64,000 bases of DNA from Trametopsis cervina (lineage: Eukaryota > Basidiomycota > Agaricomycetes > Polyporales > Irpicaceae): assembly GCA_022385755.1 (NCBI GenBank), contig MU278378.1, forward strand, positions 159,997 to 223,996, given 5' to 3'. Position 1 is the stretch's first letter. The number at the start of each line of letters is the position of its first letter. Shown here one piece after another: positions 21,969-32,925 of the stretch. The position numbers and the translations under genes are program-made. The notes beneath the pieces are model-generated. The model was not told the DNA's origin, searched no databases, and was given only the letters and a program-made list of their open reading frames with translations.

Positions 21969-22877
21969 TTACCCAACTTGCCAGGCGCCAGTGGATGGAG
22001 AACAGAAGCCGGCAGAGTTGACAGGTTGTACCGGAGGGAAACAAGCGGTTCCAGCACCCTGAGCCTGCGAGGACTAGGGAGAGTGTGTAAGTGCAAATCT
22101 TTCTCTTGATAGGCCATGCAGCTTACGAGTGCGCTCCAGCAGTAGGTCACAGTCACATTGCTGAAGTTTTCGAAGAACACTCGGCAGGTACCGAAAGTGA
22201 GCTGTTCTATATGGTTGGACTGAACATCGAACGTGGGTGCTGAAAATGCCCAGTTAGTACGCTTCTTGCGTCATGTTGCTATTGTCTCAAGACTCGCCAA
22301 TGGATCCACTGGTGATATTGATTGAGTCATATATTTGTTGACAGTCTTCGGAAATCGGTGGAAGGTCTCCGAGATGGCCGCAAGAGTCAGTGCCTATACT
22401 GCGATTAGGAGGGTTCATATTGGTACGTCGACAGCTATAACACGCACATGGGACGTTGCACACATTAACCGAAGACGGTGATGGGCTTGCAATAGAGCTG
22501 CTGGTGGTCTTGGTGGGCTTAGGAGGTTTAGGCGGTGGCGGAGGTGGGAAAAACGGCCAGCCGAATATTGGCCATGGGAAGAACGGGATGATTGGGATGG
22601 GGAAAATGAGGAAGTCTGCTTGCAACCCTCCAGCATCGGGAGCACAGTTGAACGTCGTAAATTGGATGTCGATACCGTTGACCGTGGTTGTCTTATTGGA
22701 CACTACGGTGCCGTTTGCACAAGCGGAGTCGGTCTCGTCAATGTCGCGAACTGCAGGACCGCTTTGTCAGAGAGCGTGGACTAATATGATAGGGGCAGGA
22801 TGGGACAAACTAGTGTATAGTGCATTGCTCGACGCGGCGATGGCTGCCACAGTCAACAACTTGAAAATCGTCTTCAT
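21969..22877 (-). CDS. secreted cysteine-rich protein, family S, member 1
   Basis: Function unknown; I do not recognise a named domain. Start at 22877 with a signal peptide (MKTIFKLLTVAAIAASSNAL). The mature protein has an N-terminal part (DSACANGTVVSNKTTTVNGI), a hydrophobic proline-rich stretch (FPIPIIPFFPWPIFGWPFFP, then PPPPPKPPKPTKTTSSS) as linker, and a C-terminal domain shared with 24067-24879 and 35506-36627: DSCGHLGDLPPISEDCQQIY, QLTFGTCRVFFENFSNVTVT, YCWSAL and GTACFPPVQPVNSAGFCSPS, ending GAWQVG and TAA at 21969. Cysteines are evenly conserved in the three paralogues, suggesting disulfides. The third intron uses a GC donor (GCGAGT at 22297) where its paralogues have GT. Probably extracellular. 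Confidence 0.7.
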
Positions 22878-24066
22878 GGTGTTTGAAGCGGTGCGTGCTC
22901 CTCTGATTTTCCGTGAAGCCTGACTGACCTAAATCGTTGGGGGTGCCCTTTATATCAGAAATCGTGCTTGTTGAAAGTTTCCTGACATGTCATCCCGACT
23001 GTAAGCTCTGTCAAACACCATTGCGTTCGAATAATGGCAGAAACATGATAGAACAATTCCAGGCACGAATGCATGTATGCCGTTTGGTTCTTCGACGGCA
23101 CGCATGATTCCAACGTGGAATATCTGGTCTTGCCGCCATTGAGATGCCCTGCCGCGACAACACAGGACAACATGGGTTTTGACGAATGCGGTAGGTAAAT
23201 ACATGCGTGCCTAGCCGTTGGCAGATAAGTCAACAGAACGCTCGACGCCTAGAATCGCGGTCAATATATGTCTGGTATGCGGCGATAGAAGCTGAAATCT
23301 GTGTGAATAGAAACGTACGGAGCAGAAAGCATATCGAGCGCGGCGCGGGCAGAGCCTCCGCCTGTCGGTCTGGAACAAGGTGCATTTCATTCCAGACATT
23401 CATCGACACATATGGCCTGAAGGTCTCGACATCGCGGGAACGGACGTGCTCAGGCGCACATGGCTTCGAGGCATTGTTTGACATAGGAAGGTTCAAGTGT
23501 GAATTGAAGCGGTGAATGTTTCATACAGTATGTCTTCCTTCAATGCGGCATCAGGTTTTGGACTGATTTTCTGCTGCGTTCGAAGCGGTCATTCGACGCC
23601 CTTGACCTGCAACGTGCAGACTTGCATTCGGCATAAGTCTAGGCGATGTTGAGGCCGACAGGCTAGGATTTCTTCGCCTTGTCAGCGAGTATCCGACGTT
23701 TGACGCGCATCTTTGATCATCGTGGACACGAGCTGTCACTTAACATCCCGTCAGACCGCGGAAAAGGCACGAGAAGCAGGATCTCCGTCTTCTTGTTGGA
23801 CAGACACATCTCTAGACTCATGCCACATTCGCGGGCTTTCGCTCTAGTCTACACCGGAGATCACCCCACCGTGAGTCTACATCTTTCCGCATACCACCCT
23901 CATATTTCTTTTTAACCAAGTAGTATTCATTAACAATTTCCCAGCACAACCAAGCTTTGCATTGACACAGACGTTCGTTCGCAGCCATCCCCTACGAATG
24001 GCCAACACTGTACGGAGTCAATCGCGATGTCAAACTTGACGGAATCGCATGGGGGAAAAACACGAC
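22878..24066. other. spacer between secreted-protein genes 1 and 2
   Basis: No gene recognised. It must hold the promoter of member 1 and the 3' flank of member 2. Short open frames on both strands (23.2-23.9 kb) overlap in different frames and have no recognisable domain. Confidence 0.35.
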
Positions 24067-24879
24067 TTACCCGACTTGCCACGTCTTGTCGGCTGAGTTG
24101 CACAGCCCGAGGGATTGCACAGGCTGCGTAGGCGGGAAGCAGAGTGTTCCCGCTGCGGAAGCTTGGGTGGACTATGTACCGGATGAGCGTTTGGCCCAAC
24201 ACGAGCCGATTCTGGATACACCCACCAAAGATGTCCAACAATACGTGATGGTCTTGGGTGAAAAGTTGCTGAAGAAAACACGACAGGTACCAAATGTCAA
24301 TTGCTGGATGCCGTTGCTTGGGACATCGAAGGTCGGTGCTACCAGGCGGGTTCGCTATCAATACATCTTCTATACTGGCCCCTTGGTACGTACCAATAGA
24401 TCCCTGGAGAATTGTGATGGAGTTGTATATGGTCTGACAATCCTCAGAGATAGGTGGGAGATCGCCGTTGGTCGCGCAGCTGTCACTACCTACACAGGCG
24501 ACATTTTCGATGAGCGAATTGAACGAAAGCAATGGACGCGTCGCAGCCTACAAATTTGACCACACACATCCGTGGGGGTGGCCACTGGCGCAGAGGACGA
24601 TTTTGTCGATGTCGTCTTGTGTGGAGGAGGGAAGAGTCCTCGTTTGACTTCATCCGCGCCGCATGCGAGAGTCTCGACGAGGACAGCATTATCTCCTACC
24701 AAGACAGTGGAACTGTTGACGACCACACTATTGGGACATGCAGTGGTGTCGCTGCGGGCTGAAGTTAAGTTTGGTGGGTGCCTCTATATGTCAAAGGCAT
24801 GTAATTCCTTACTGGTGTAAAGAGCCGAGCTCGTCACGGCTAGGGTAGCGAGTACAAGGAGACGCGAAAGGAAAGCCAT
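24067..24879 (-). CDS. secreted cysteine-rich protein, family S, member 2
   Basis: Paralogue of the gene at 21969-22877, same strand. Start at 24879 with a signal peptide MAFLSRLLVLATLAVTSSAL. Mature N-terminal part TACPNSVVVNSSTVLVGDNA and VLVETLACGADEVKRGLFPP, a short Ser/Thr/Pro linker (HKTTSTKSSSAPVATPTDVC), then the shared C-terminal domain: DSCATNGDLPPISEDCQTIY, PTFDVPSNGIQQLTFGTCRV, TITYCWTSL, GTLCFPPTQPVQSLGLCNSA and WQVG, TAA at 24067. It lacks both the hydrophobic stretch of member 1 and the CBM1 module of member 3, so the linker region is the variable part. Function unknown; the N-terminal and C-terminal modules are family-specific. Confidence 0.7.
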
Positions 24880-27615
24880 TGTTGGTTCAGGTTGAAGACC
24901 GCAGGCTCCAGAGAAAAGCTTTGTGAGCTCGTCAGCTGCTCTTATATTACACCAATATCTGTCCGATGTGACTATGATGGGTATAAACTGACCCGTCCAG
25001 ACGTCGGGGATGCTGCCGTCAGCTCAGCCTTGGACAGGTCCTACTGATACAAAACGCCCCACTTATTCTCATCGGTCCTCCTGTCTGCAACATATCTGTT
25101 GGGAACAACAACACGAATGGAATGCTTCGGACTGTTGGATGGGCTTGACAAGGCCCAGACAATTTTGACGTGAGTTGAGGAAGATAAACGGACGCTGTCA
25201 GGACACGGCAGCGCATTCCATGCGAATATGTCGAAGCCGCTCGGAAGCCGGAAGTAACACGGGCATAGATGTGAATCAGCGGCTGCAGACTACAAGGTCT
25301 GTACATGCAGGTGAAAGGCGGCTTGTGCTCAGGTACGCTGCGAATAGAATTGTTTCCAGAATCATAGTTCATGTGAGATCGTCGAAACTCGCTGTGGGGA
25401 TTCTGTGCGACAGGTAGACTGCGGGCACGTCCTCGGGTGCATCTCTCATCTTCACGTTTCCCACTTCTGACGCTTGTACGTTGTGTTTAGCTCACCTGGA
25501 CTTTCTATTAACTAGGTCCAGACGCAATTACATCTATCATTTTGTTTGTGAGACGATCCCTTATACATTCTGCCTTTCTGCCCGCGACAGGTCTTCAGTC
25601 CTGCCAATCAGAATGAGGATTTGATCCTCGGATACATAATTGCAAATATTTGTTCGTTTCTTGTTCAGCAAAACTTATGTACACTCGCCAAATATATCGA
25701 CGCATGAACCTCTCCCCTTGCACATATTGCACTCGTGGGGCGGAGGGATGGGGGTGATAGAATGAGCGCATAGCACTGTTGAAGCAGAGAAATGTCAGAT
25801 GGGTTAGAATATGCGACCACCCTCGCACGTTCAACGCAGACTCTCCGGAACGAAGATCAGTCACCGAAGATATGCCAATCGCACAACTCTGGACAGGCAA
25901 TCCGGAAAGGCCTGAAAGGCAAAATGTCTCAGCACGTTTTGACTTTTGTAAATACAAACACGATTGCCCGAAGAAGAGCTTGAAAAGACTTACCCTGTAC
26001 TGGAATGATAATGTTTTCTTGTAATAACAGTATGCCCAGTCGTAAGCGACTCTGTAGGACGATCTCTAGCGAAAAGGAGCAGAGCGACCTGAAAGAGAAC
26101 GGAGCTGTGGTTTCAATTGTAAGCATGACGAAGCGTATAATACCGATCACCGCGTTTACTGTGGATAGGACAGTAGACGGACAGACCAGAGGTTTGTTAA
26201 TTAAATAGCGACGATGTAGATCCTTGAGTCGGTAATCCAGACAATGAAGGAGGCCGGCGATCCAGATGAAGGGGCGTTGCACGAAGCCTCAGATGGAAAG
26301 CCTTGCTGATATAACGACACTACGTCTCATTTGTCCAAGCGTCGAGATTCTATCGGCGGTGGTCTACAAATTGGTTGAGACGAGCGAGGGGTAATAAGCT
26401 CAACTATTTAATATGCTATCAGCACTAGGCAAGATGAGTCCAATTGAGAGAATGAGCTCACCGAGGTATTGTTAACTCGGGCCTCACGCGGGACGTCTTA
26501 CTGGTACCGACATGGCATCGTTCATATCACCAGAGAAAGGGCCTGTTCCAGAATTGTTCCATTCGTAGTCGATGTCTGTGAACTACTGCCTCACATACGC
26601 ATCATCTTAGTCTCTGGCCCAGCCTCAGGTGTGACTATCAAACCCACCTGCACTTCCCGGCACATTCATATGAGTTTAATGCCATCGTGGCTGTGACATT
26701 GAGCCTGTGTAAAAATCAATTCTCTGAACAACCACAACAGGGGTGTATGCTCACCATAACGGTGAGCCGATTTTATATCCAACAACCGAAGGTGTGCCGT
26801 GCGCAGAGTCTAGATGGTGTACGCTACAAATAGGCATGTAACGGTACCCGTAGGCATTGCTTCTGCAAACACAGCAAGGTAAGTTGGTTCCAAATGGCAT
26901 CCAGAACTATCGGCGCGGTTTGTTTCGCTCTTAAGCATACAGAAGACTCGCGTGGGGTAAGTATCGGGATCTGGACTCTGGCACCTGGCGAGTTCGTTTC
27001 GTTTCATTGCCGTTGTGAACCAATAGTCTGGACAGCACATGTCCTACGGCTTCAAATTGTTCGCGAGTCACGGCCGCGAGTTTTTCATCTATACAGGGAA
27101 CGTTGAAGTTGGCCGGTAAACACGAACACCATCACCAATCTCGCGACATTGCGGAAAACGGTCACGTGACACGGTGTAACCTGGAACATCACTGCAGTAA
27201 ACGCAGACCGAGATGCTCGATACCACAGCTACTCAAAGTGAGACATACCGACGACTCTCCTCTTTGAATCAATATCTACAGTGAAGACATCGCTGCGGCG
27301 AAGCTCATGCAAGCTTTTCAGGCATCGAGCGGGTCCCACGCCGTGAATTTTCACGAACGTTGGGACAAGAACCTTGACGTCCTGCACCGTTGTTACCTCC
27401 AGCGCGGCGTTTGGGCCATGGTCGACGTGCTGTAGTACAATGAGGGCTCAAAGACTTGGAGGGCGCGCTCAACGATTGCCAGTGACGGAATATATTCGGG
27501 AGGCACCGACGATTCTCCGGGACTGTCATAACATCATCCGATTCAGTTTATCTCGTGCATCGAGGTTTATAAGGGCTGCAAACGCACAAGGGCACTTTAT
27601 TCCATTACTCTCAAG
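24880..27615. other. gene-poor stretch with a weak membrane-protein relic
   Basis: 2.7 kb without a gene I can support. On the minus strand at about 25.95-26.2 kb, VIGIIRFVMLTIETTAPFSF followed by a possible intron resembles the central segment of DUF6534-type fungal membrane proteins, and at about 25.67 kb RYIWRVYISFAEQET loosely resembles the usual Y-x-N-S-L-L-x-x-L-N-x-R end of that family. Both are interrupted and too weak for a gene call. The last 200 bp should hold the promoter of the SDR at 27616. Confidence 0.3.
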
Positions 27616-28546
27616 ATGTCGGATACTCTCACTTGGCTGGTCACTGGGTATGTCGTTCCCCCCGACGCTCCTTTTTAAGCTGACACCCTTGTAGAACGTC
27701 TCGAGGAATAGGCCTCGAATTCGTCAAGCAGCTCCTGGACTCACCGACTAACGTGGTCATTGCCGCATGCAGGAACCCAGACAAGGCTATTGCTCTAACG
27801 GAGCTGAAAAACAGCACACAGGGCTCCTTGTACGTTGTCCAGCTGGATACAAGCTCTGTTCCATCCATCGAAGCCGTTGTGCCTACCATCCGAGACATTG
27901 TCGGTGATCGCGGGCTTGATTATCTTATCAACAACGCGGGAGTGGTATGTGTTAGCTTGATTCAATTCCCTCTTCGACTAACGAACGTATCTCTCGTAGA
28001 ACGTCGGTGCCGACACAGCATTCAACTTCGAAGTCACAGATTTAATCGACACGTTCACCACGAATGTCCTCGGCCCTGCGCATTTGGCGCAAGTTCTACT
28101 CCCTTTGATCGAACAATCCCAGAAGAAGTTTATCCTCAACTTCTCGAGCGGATTGGCCAGCATGGGTCTCAATCATGCACCTGTCAACGCGACATATAGT
28201 ATTAGCAAGACGGCGGTCGGGATGCTCGTACGCACCTCCATCTCCCGCTAGTAGTAATCTGCTCATCGCGCTGACCATAAAACCTGTCTAGACTCACAAG
28301 CAAGCAAAGGCGAAGCCGGAGCTCACTGTCATTGCTGTAGACCCTGGCTGGGTCAAGACAGGTAATTGTTGCACAGACCCTCTTCAGTGCCCATATTTAT
28401 GGATTTATTGCTCAGATATGGGCGGTCCGCGAGCGGTCATGGAGCCCTGGGAGAGCGTAGAGGCCATTCTGAAACTCGTCGCTCGCAGTACTGCTGAAGT
28501 TTCCGGGAAGTTCTTCTTGTACGATGGCAAGGAGCTTCCTTGGTAA
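27616..28546 (+). CDS. short-chain dehydrogenase/reductase, second copy
   Basis: Compact SDR of about 250 aa, similar to fungal carbonyl-reductase/C-factor-like proteins. Start at 27616: MSDTLTWLVTG, then across a GTATGT intron TSRGIGLEFVKQLLDSPTNV. LDYLINNAGV, the serine strand KFILNFSSGLASMGLNHAPV, the catalytic YSISKTAVGML and VIAVDPGWVKTDMGG complete the family signature; ends GKFFLYDGKELPW and TAA at 28546. Five exons. It is only distantly related to the SDR at 13.1 kb (different spacing and C-terminus), so the two are not recent duplicates. NAD(P)-dependent; the substrate cannot be deduced. It converges with DUF6533 copy 3 (446 bp between stops). Confidence 0.88.
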
Positions 28547-28992
28547 TGCTGAAGATGATGAAGCAAATGATAATTGTATCATATCGAGTAATATGCGCAT
28601 GTGTAGCGGCCAAATAAATTGCAGTCCAATTTACTACTGATTGATCTACGATCGCGCGAATACACTCTCTTCGGATGAGCCGTCCCTATGACGTTTACTC
28701 ATAGTATACCGCGACACTATACGATTAGCGGGGCGCGTCTCATGAACTCCTGATATCAGGGTCTTGAACCCTGGTGTTCAGTGGCCGCTGTTCTGCAATG
28801 ACGTTATCAACGCGCGAATTCTATTCAAGTATAAATAGTTTGTTCGAGGTGACAAGAAGGATCGTTCGGTCGAGTATATTTCACATACAAAGGATAGCTA
28901 CGGCAGCAAGTGACCATTCATCGAGATATAAATATGATGGGGACTCCAACCTGATAGACGACTCATCCACGCATGGGCTAGTCGCCAATGCC

Positions 28993-30818
28993 TCAGACAC
29001 CTTCACCGACAACACCTGCAGATTGAGAACGAGATGTTGTCTACAACGGTAAGGGAGATTTCGATCAGTAATGAAACCGCAAGCGGGTACGAGAATATGG
29101 GCTACTCACCCCTTCTCCGTCGACTTCACGGTCTCGAGCTCCAGTGTCACTTTCAGAGAGCAAGCCAGCGCCGTTAGAACCTTCCTGCTGCTCTTCTTGA
29201 CCCTGTGGCAGCTCATCATCCCATCGCTCCTCGTCCTCTTCTTCTCCAGGAGCAAGCAAAGTCTGGCCCATATTTCCGACAAAGCGTACAGAGCTCCAGG
29301 GTCGTCCATGCTCTGACGTTCCCTCGTTCGATGATATATTGCGCAAGCTCATCATGAATCGGCAGATTAGAATCGGTGTGATGCTGAGCAGTACCATTGT
29401 TCTTCACTCTTTTCTTTTTGACCCACCATCATTAGACTCACCTTTGTTGCAATGCACTTGATACCGGCAAATGCGACAACCATGGCTGAGTATATATGTG
29501 AGTTCCGTAACGAATTTGTGGAGAGGTCGAATCCCACTTACAATGGTGTTAAATAGTACTGTGACAATGTTCACTAGCAGCAGGATACTAGAAATGATGC
29601 ATGAGCAGGGGAGATGGGTCCGTCTGTTGGCGGAGACACTGCACATACACAAAATAAAATGCACCTGAATTCATGTTGGGTAAGGTGGGTAAGGCAAACG
29701 AAAGCTTCAGTGAGTTCTCACCATCTCTTACAAGCAGCACGATGAGTGGTGAATCGATGCCGTGCTTGCGCCCAGTTCTGTAAACACCTGCAGTTTTGTA
29801 CCATGTGATCAACAATACAAGAACATCAGCAAGGCTGGCAGATATCCGTATAGCTAACGATACTGAGCGTGTGTGAGCAATCAGTAGTCCCCGCCCACAC
29901 AATATACGCACAGCTTGTTGGATAAAGCGGTGGTTAGCGAAAAGTGGCGATTAGGCACTATCACATACCGTAGGCGAACTTTTGTGGGGAGTCCAAAATT
30001 CGACACACAAGTGTCGGTGCTTGCAAAATATTCAATGTCACCGGTAGAATATAACACCTGAGGTTGGTTAACGTTAATCACTCAAATTACGGTTAGTCGG
30101 AATGCTCACAATATTTGCTACAAATGACACGAGGCTCAGCGCATATATTATTCCCGAGAGTGGCAGCTTGAAATTGGTGCCTAACAGGAGGCTATATGCA
30201 CGAAACGCTGTGAACGCTGAAGTATGTCTCTTGAGCTCATATCATATATTTTTGTATACGGGACACCTGGTGCTCACTGGCAAAACAGAGGGCTTGGGAA
30301 GCGCTGAGAGCCTGTAGGATAATCAATGTTGCACTACAGCTGCAGAAGCAACAAATATCAGCACGATGCTTTTCGAGAAACGAAGAGAATATTCACCTCT
30401 ACATGAATACGAGGGCGTTGATATGAGGTTGTTAGATTGAATGGAATTTTGTGAGACGTACCCGACTGCTCGTGGTAGGAATGAAGACCAAAATCAGTTG
30501 TGTACTGCATGCTAAGGTCGTAGTATAGCGAGTGAGGGCAAAAAGCACCGTGCCAAAGGAGAAACCCCGCTTCCAGATGGTGTCAATTTCTCGACCAAGC
30601 GTGATAATGTGTTCAAAAACGAAAAGTACTATGCGGTCGTTAGTGTATGAATCGCATGCGTACGGATGTCCTCACTTACCATTCGCGGCTTCAGTGATGT
30701 AGGAACCTGCTTGCCTTCATGCCCAGGTAGATGAGTAGAGACGATAGAAGATGGATGACCGCACATACAGCTGCTCAAGGACTGAAATTGGCGTAAGAGC
30801 CGACTGATCTTGAGACAT
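28993..30818 (-). CDS. DUF6533-type multi-pass membrane protein (copy 3)
   Basis: Same family and exon plan as 18715-20540. Start at 30818 (MSQDQSALTPISVLEQL), then QAGSYITEAANVLFVFEHII, TLGREIDTIWKRGF, FALTRYTT, the 2-nt AG exon 30398-30399, SCSATLIILQALSASQALCF, FTAFRAYSLL, a loop VLYSTGDIEYFASTDTCVSN, the 2-nt CT exon 29912-29913, SASLADVLVLLITWYKTAGV, LIVLLVRDG, and SITPILICRFMMSLRNISS. The last exons code an acidic tail (GEEEDEERWDDE) and TTSRSQSAGVVGEG, stop at 28993. Frame is open throughout in this splice model. About 90% look-alike of copy 4 over long stretches, so the two are a recent tandem duplication. Role unknown; probably in the plasma membrane or endomembranes. Confidence 0.75.
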
Positions 30819-31795
30819 TACGAAGACGTAGTAGCTTGTGTCAGCTCAGCCACCAAGTTGCGAATGTGGTAAGGAGAAACGCAAGTGAAGGAGAGTTGCG
30901 CTGGAGGTGAGAGAGTTCTCTGGGTTGATGGACCACAGGTCTGTTGAAAGTAGACCATTGTCTTATATATAGGCAGATGGTACTCCTGAGGGAACATTTG
31001 ATCAACAACCGCCGGAAGGATACGCGACTGAATAGACTCCATTCTATGATTAACAACGCACCCGTGTTTACAGGCATACGCTTGTTCATTCCATGATGAA
31101 AGTTTCAGTTGTGAATAGAGCAGGCCGAATAGATGACTATACGTACCTATGGGCGTGATTAGCACAGCCTAAAATACTTTGACGGTGGTTATTGGAATCG
31201 AGGTCACAAAAGTGTTTGTTAAAACGTGTGCATAAGGTTGAAGATACGCGAGTTGGTAGCTTTGAAAAGAGATGACGCTGCATTGATCGTGAGAGCGAGG
31301 CTTTGACGAACATCTCTTATCGTTATTGAGAAGCTTTCTGATCACGTTCCCGAATGGAATGGTTTGACGAGTGATCTCTGGACATCCGCCGCAGGCTCAG
31401 AGGCGACGAGTTAATTGCATCAAATGTCTGATAATCAGCAGACGGTGACCACATCTCGCGCACGTTCATACGCATGCGAAAAACGATAGTGCTGACACAT
31501 ATTCAGTTCAACTCTACTGAAAGATAAGAACCTCGGCGCACGCAGAGTATGTTAATTCAAACTCACGAGCGAGCAATTCCGGATTAATCAACAGCTCAGG
31601 ATTCGGAAGCAAGCCATTGAGTTTGACCGCCTGCATACAAGGCTGCATTCTTCTCAACCACATTGAATGCACCTGTGTTGAAGCTCCCTGGGTTGCAGAG
31701 TCTAGATCTTCTACACCTTAACTAAACCGAACGCATCTGCAACACAGCAATGCACGAGTAAGATCTATCCAAGCAACAATGAGCCTACTTCCTCA
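30819..31795. other. 5' flank of DUF6533 copy 3
   Basis: Non-coding. Shares long similar stretches with the flank upstream of copy 4 (34769-35330) and, inverted, with 17990-18650. About 140 bp before the start on the minus strand there is 'tatatataagacaatggtct', a TATA-like promoter element also present upstream of copies 2 and 4. Confidence 0.6.
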
Positions 31796-32760
31796 CACAC
31801 ATCAAGCTAACGCAGCCTTGAGAATGACAGTCGCAGCCGTCTATGACCCTCCCACCTTGCGTGATACATCTCCCTGTTCTTCAGCGCGTCGTCCTCGCCC
31901 ATCAACACCCAGACAGTACCCAGACCAACGCGTTCGTCAGTCGAGGTGCGTTGATCTTGGCGGGGAGTTTTTGTTCGCGTAGATTCTGTTCATTAGCCAT
32001 TTGACAACGGCATGTTCGCACAGGTATTGCTTGCGGTATAAAGGTGATGTGAGCAATACCAGCGCTGCAAGGAACGATGTAGTCAGTTATGGGAGTCGGA
32101 CTATATTTGGGCTGGTTGCGGAGACGTACTAATATGCTTTATTGTAAGGATTCATGACGATGGAATGTTAAACCGCGCACAAAGTAACGAAATGGGTGGG
32201 GAAACATGCCTCGGCGGACGATGAATGGCAAGTCATTCTGGGGCCGACAGGAGTGCTTCCCAGGGATGCCTGCCTTGGTCCGTACGCTGAGAGCCGCTCG
32301 TTCGACGCGAGGATGTAAGCGAAGGCAATGTTGGGCAGGAGATTGTGTTGGATGCGATACAGTGGTATTGGGAACGGCATCCCGTTGAACAGCCCGCAAC
32401 AGATGTGTTATGAATAAAAACACGCCATGCCACGTCACACAGCCTAGGAACTATATATGGACTTACACAGGCATTACCACAAACCCTCTGAGCCGGGTCC
32501 TCTTGTACCTCTTCAGGTTGCGTCCGCTGTTCGGAGCTATGATGCTCACCTTATCCTCCTTCTTACATGCATACCCTTCTGTTGCCATTACCATATCCGC
32601 GACCAGAACATGCACCTGTGGCATGGTACCCTTCAGAACATCCCAGATATGCTCTTACGACCGGATACACGCACCCGGCATCCAGTCACGATGCATCGCC
32701 AGGTAGGGTTTCAGCTCCAATACCAGCGCAAGAAGCCTGTGTTCAAATATAAGCGCTCCA
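31796..32760 (-). pseudogene. decayed UDP-glycosyltransferase copy
   Basis: Minus-strand relic of the glycosyltransferase at 14629-16314. Recognisable pieces in order: VHVLVADMVMATEGYACKK (against VDVAVVDVMMPMGEDACK), SIIAPNSGRNLKRYKRTRLR (against GIVAPNSGLDLMRHKQPWLR), GMPFPIPLYRIQHNLLPNIA and AYILASNERLSAYG (against TPFPIPLYLIPYNILLNLA and IYILATNPRIRALD), then AGIAHITFIP and, near 31.9 kb, NRIYANKN (against NGIYANKR). The region coding VVVNMGTLFWYG and most of the donor-binding domain is deleted, and stops and frameshifts break the rest. The splice donor 'gtgtaagtcc' after VMPV and the 3' flank are conserved, so it is a genomic duplicate. It lies 5' of DUF6533 copy 3, as the intact gene lies 5' of copy 1. 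Confidence 0.8.
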
Positions 32761-32925
32761 CTCAAGATGATGAGTAGAAGAAGTTGTTCGGTCCCGTATA
32801 CTCTACGATCATCACACGGCTGTGAGAGCTATTTGTGTCAAGTGATGTATTGTCGTTAATCGAGGGTTCAGGATTCTGACATGATGAACGATCCGTGCGA
32901 GAACGCCATCATCTCAATCTCCGCC

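Noticed and set aside
22415..22645. Alternative minus-strand frames in the polyproline part of secreted-protein member 1
   Set aside because: Another frame is also open because the sequence is low-complexity, but only the chosen one joins the signal peptide to the conserved C-terminal domain.
29520..29540. tRNA-like 'gaggtcgaatcccact'
   Set aside because: Resembles a T-arm, but it lies in an intron of DUF6533 copy 3 and no acceptor or anticodon arm can be drawn around it.
29881..29990. Treating the loop exon of DUF6533 copies 3 and 4 as reading through to ...CVYCGGDY
   Set aside because: That frame ends in a stop and cannot join the following TWYKT segment; splice sites within it explain the sequence better.
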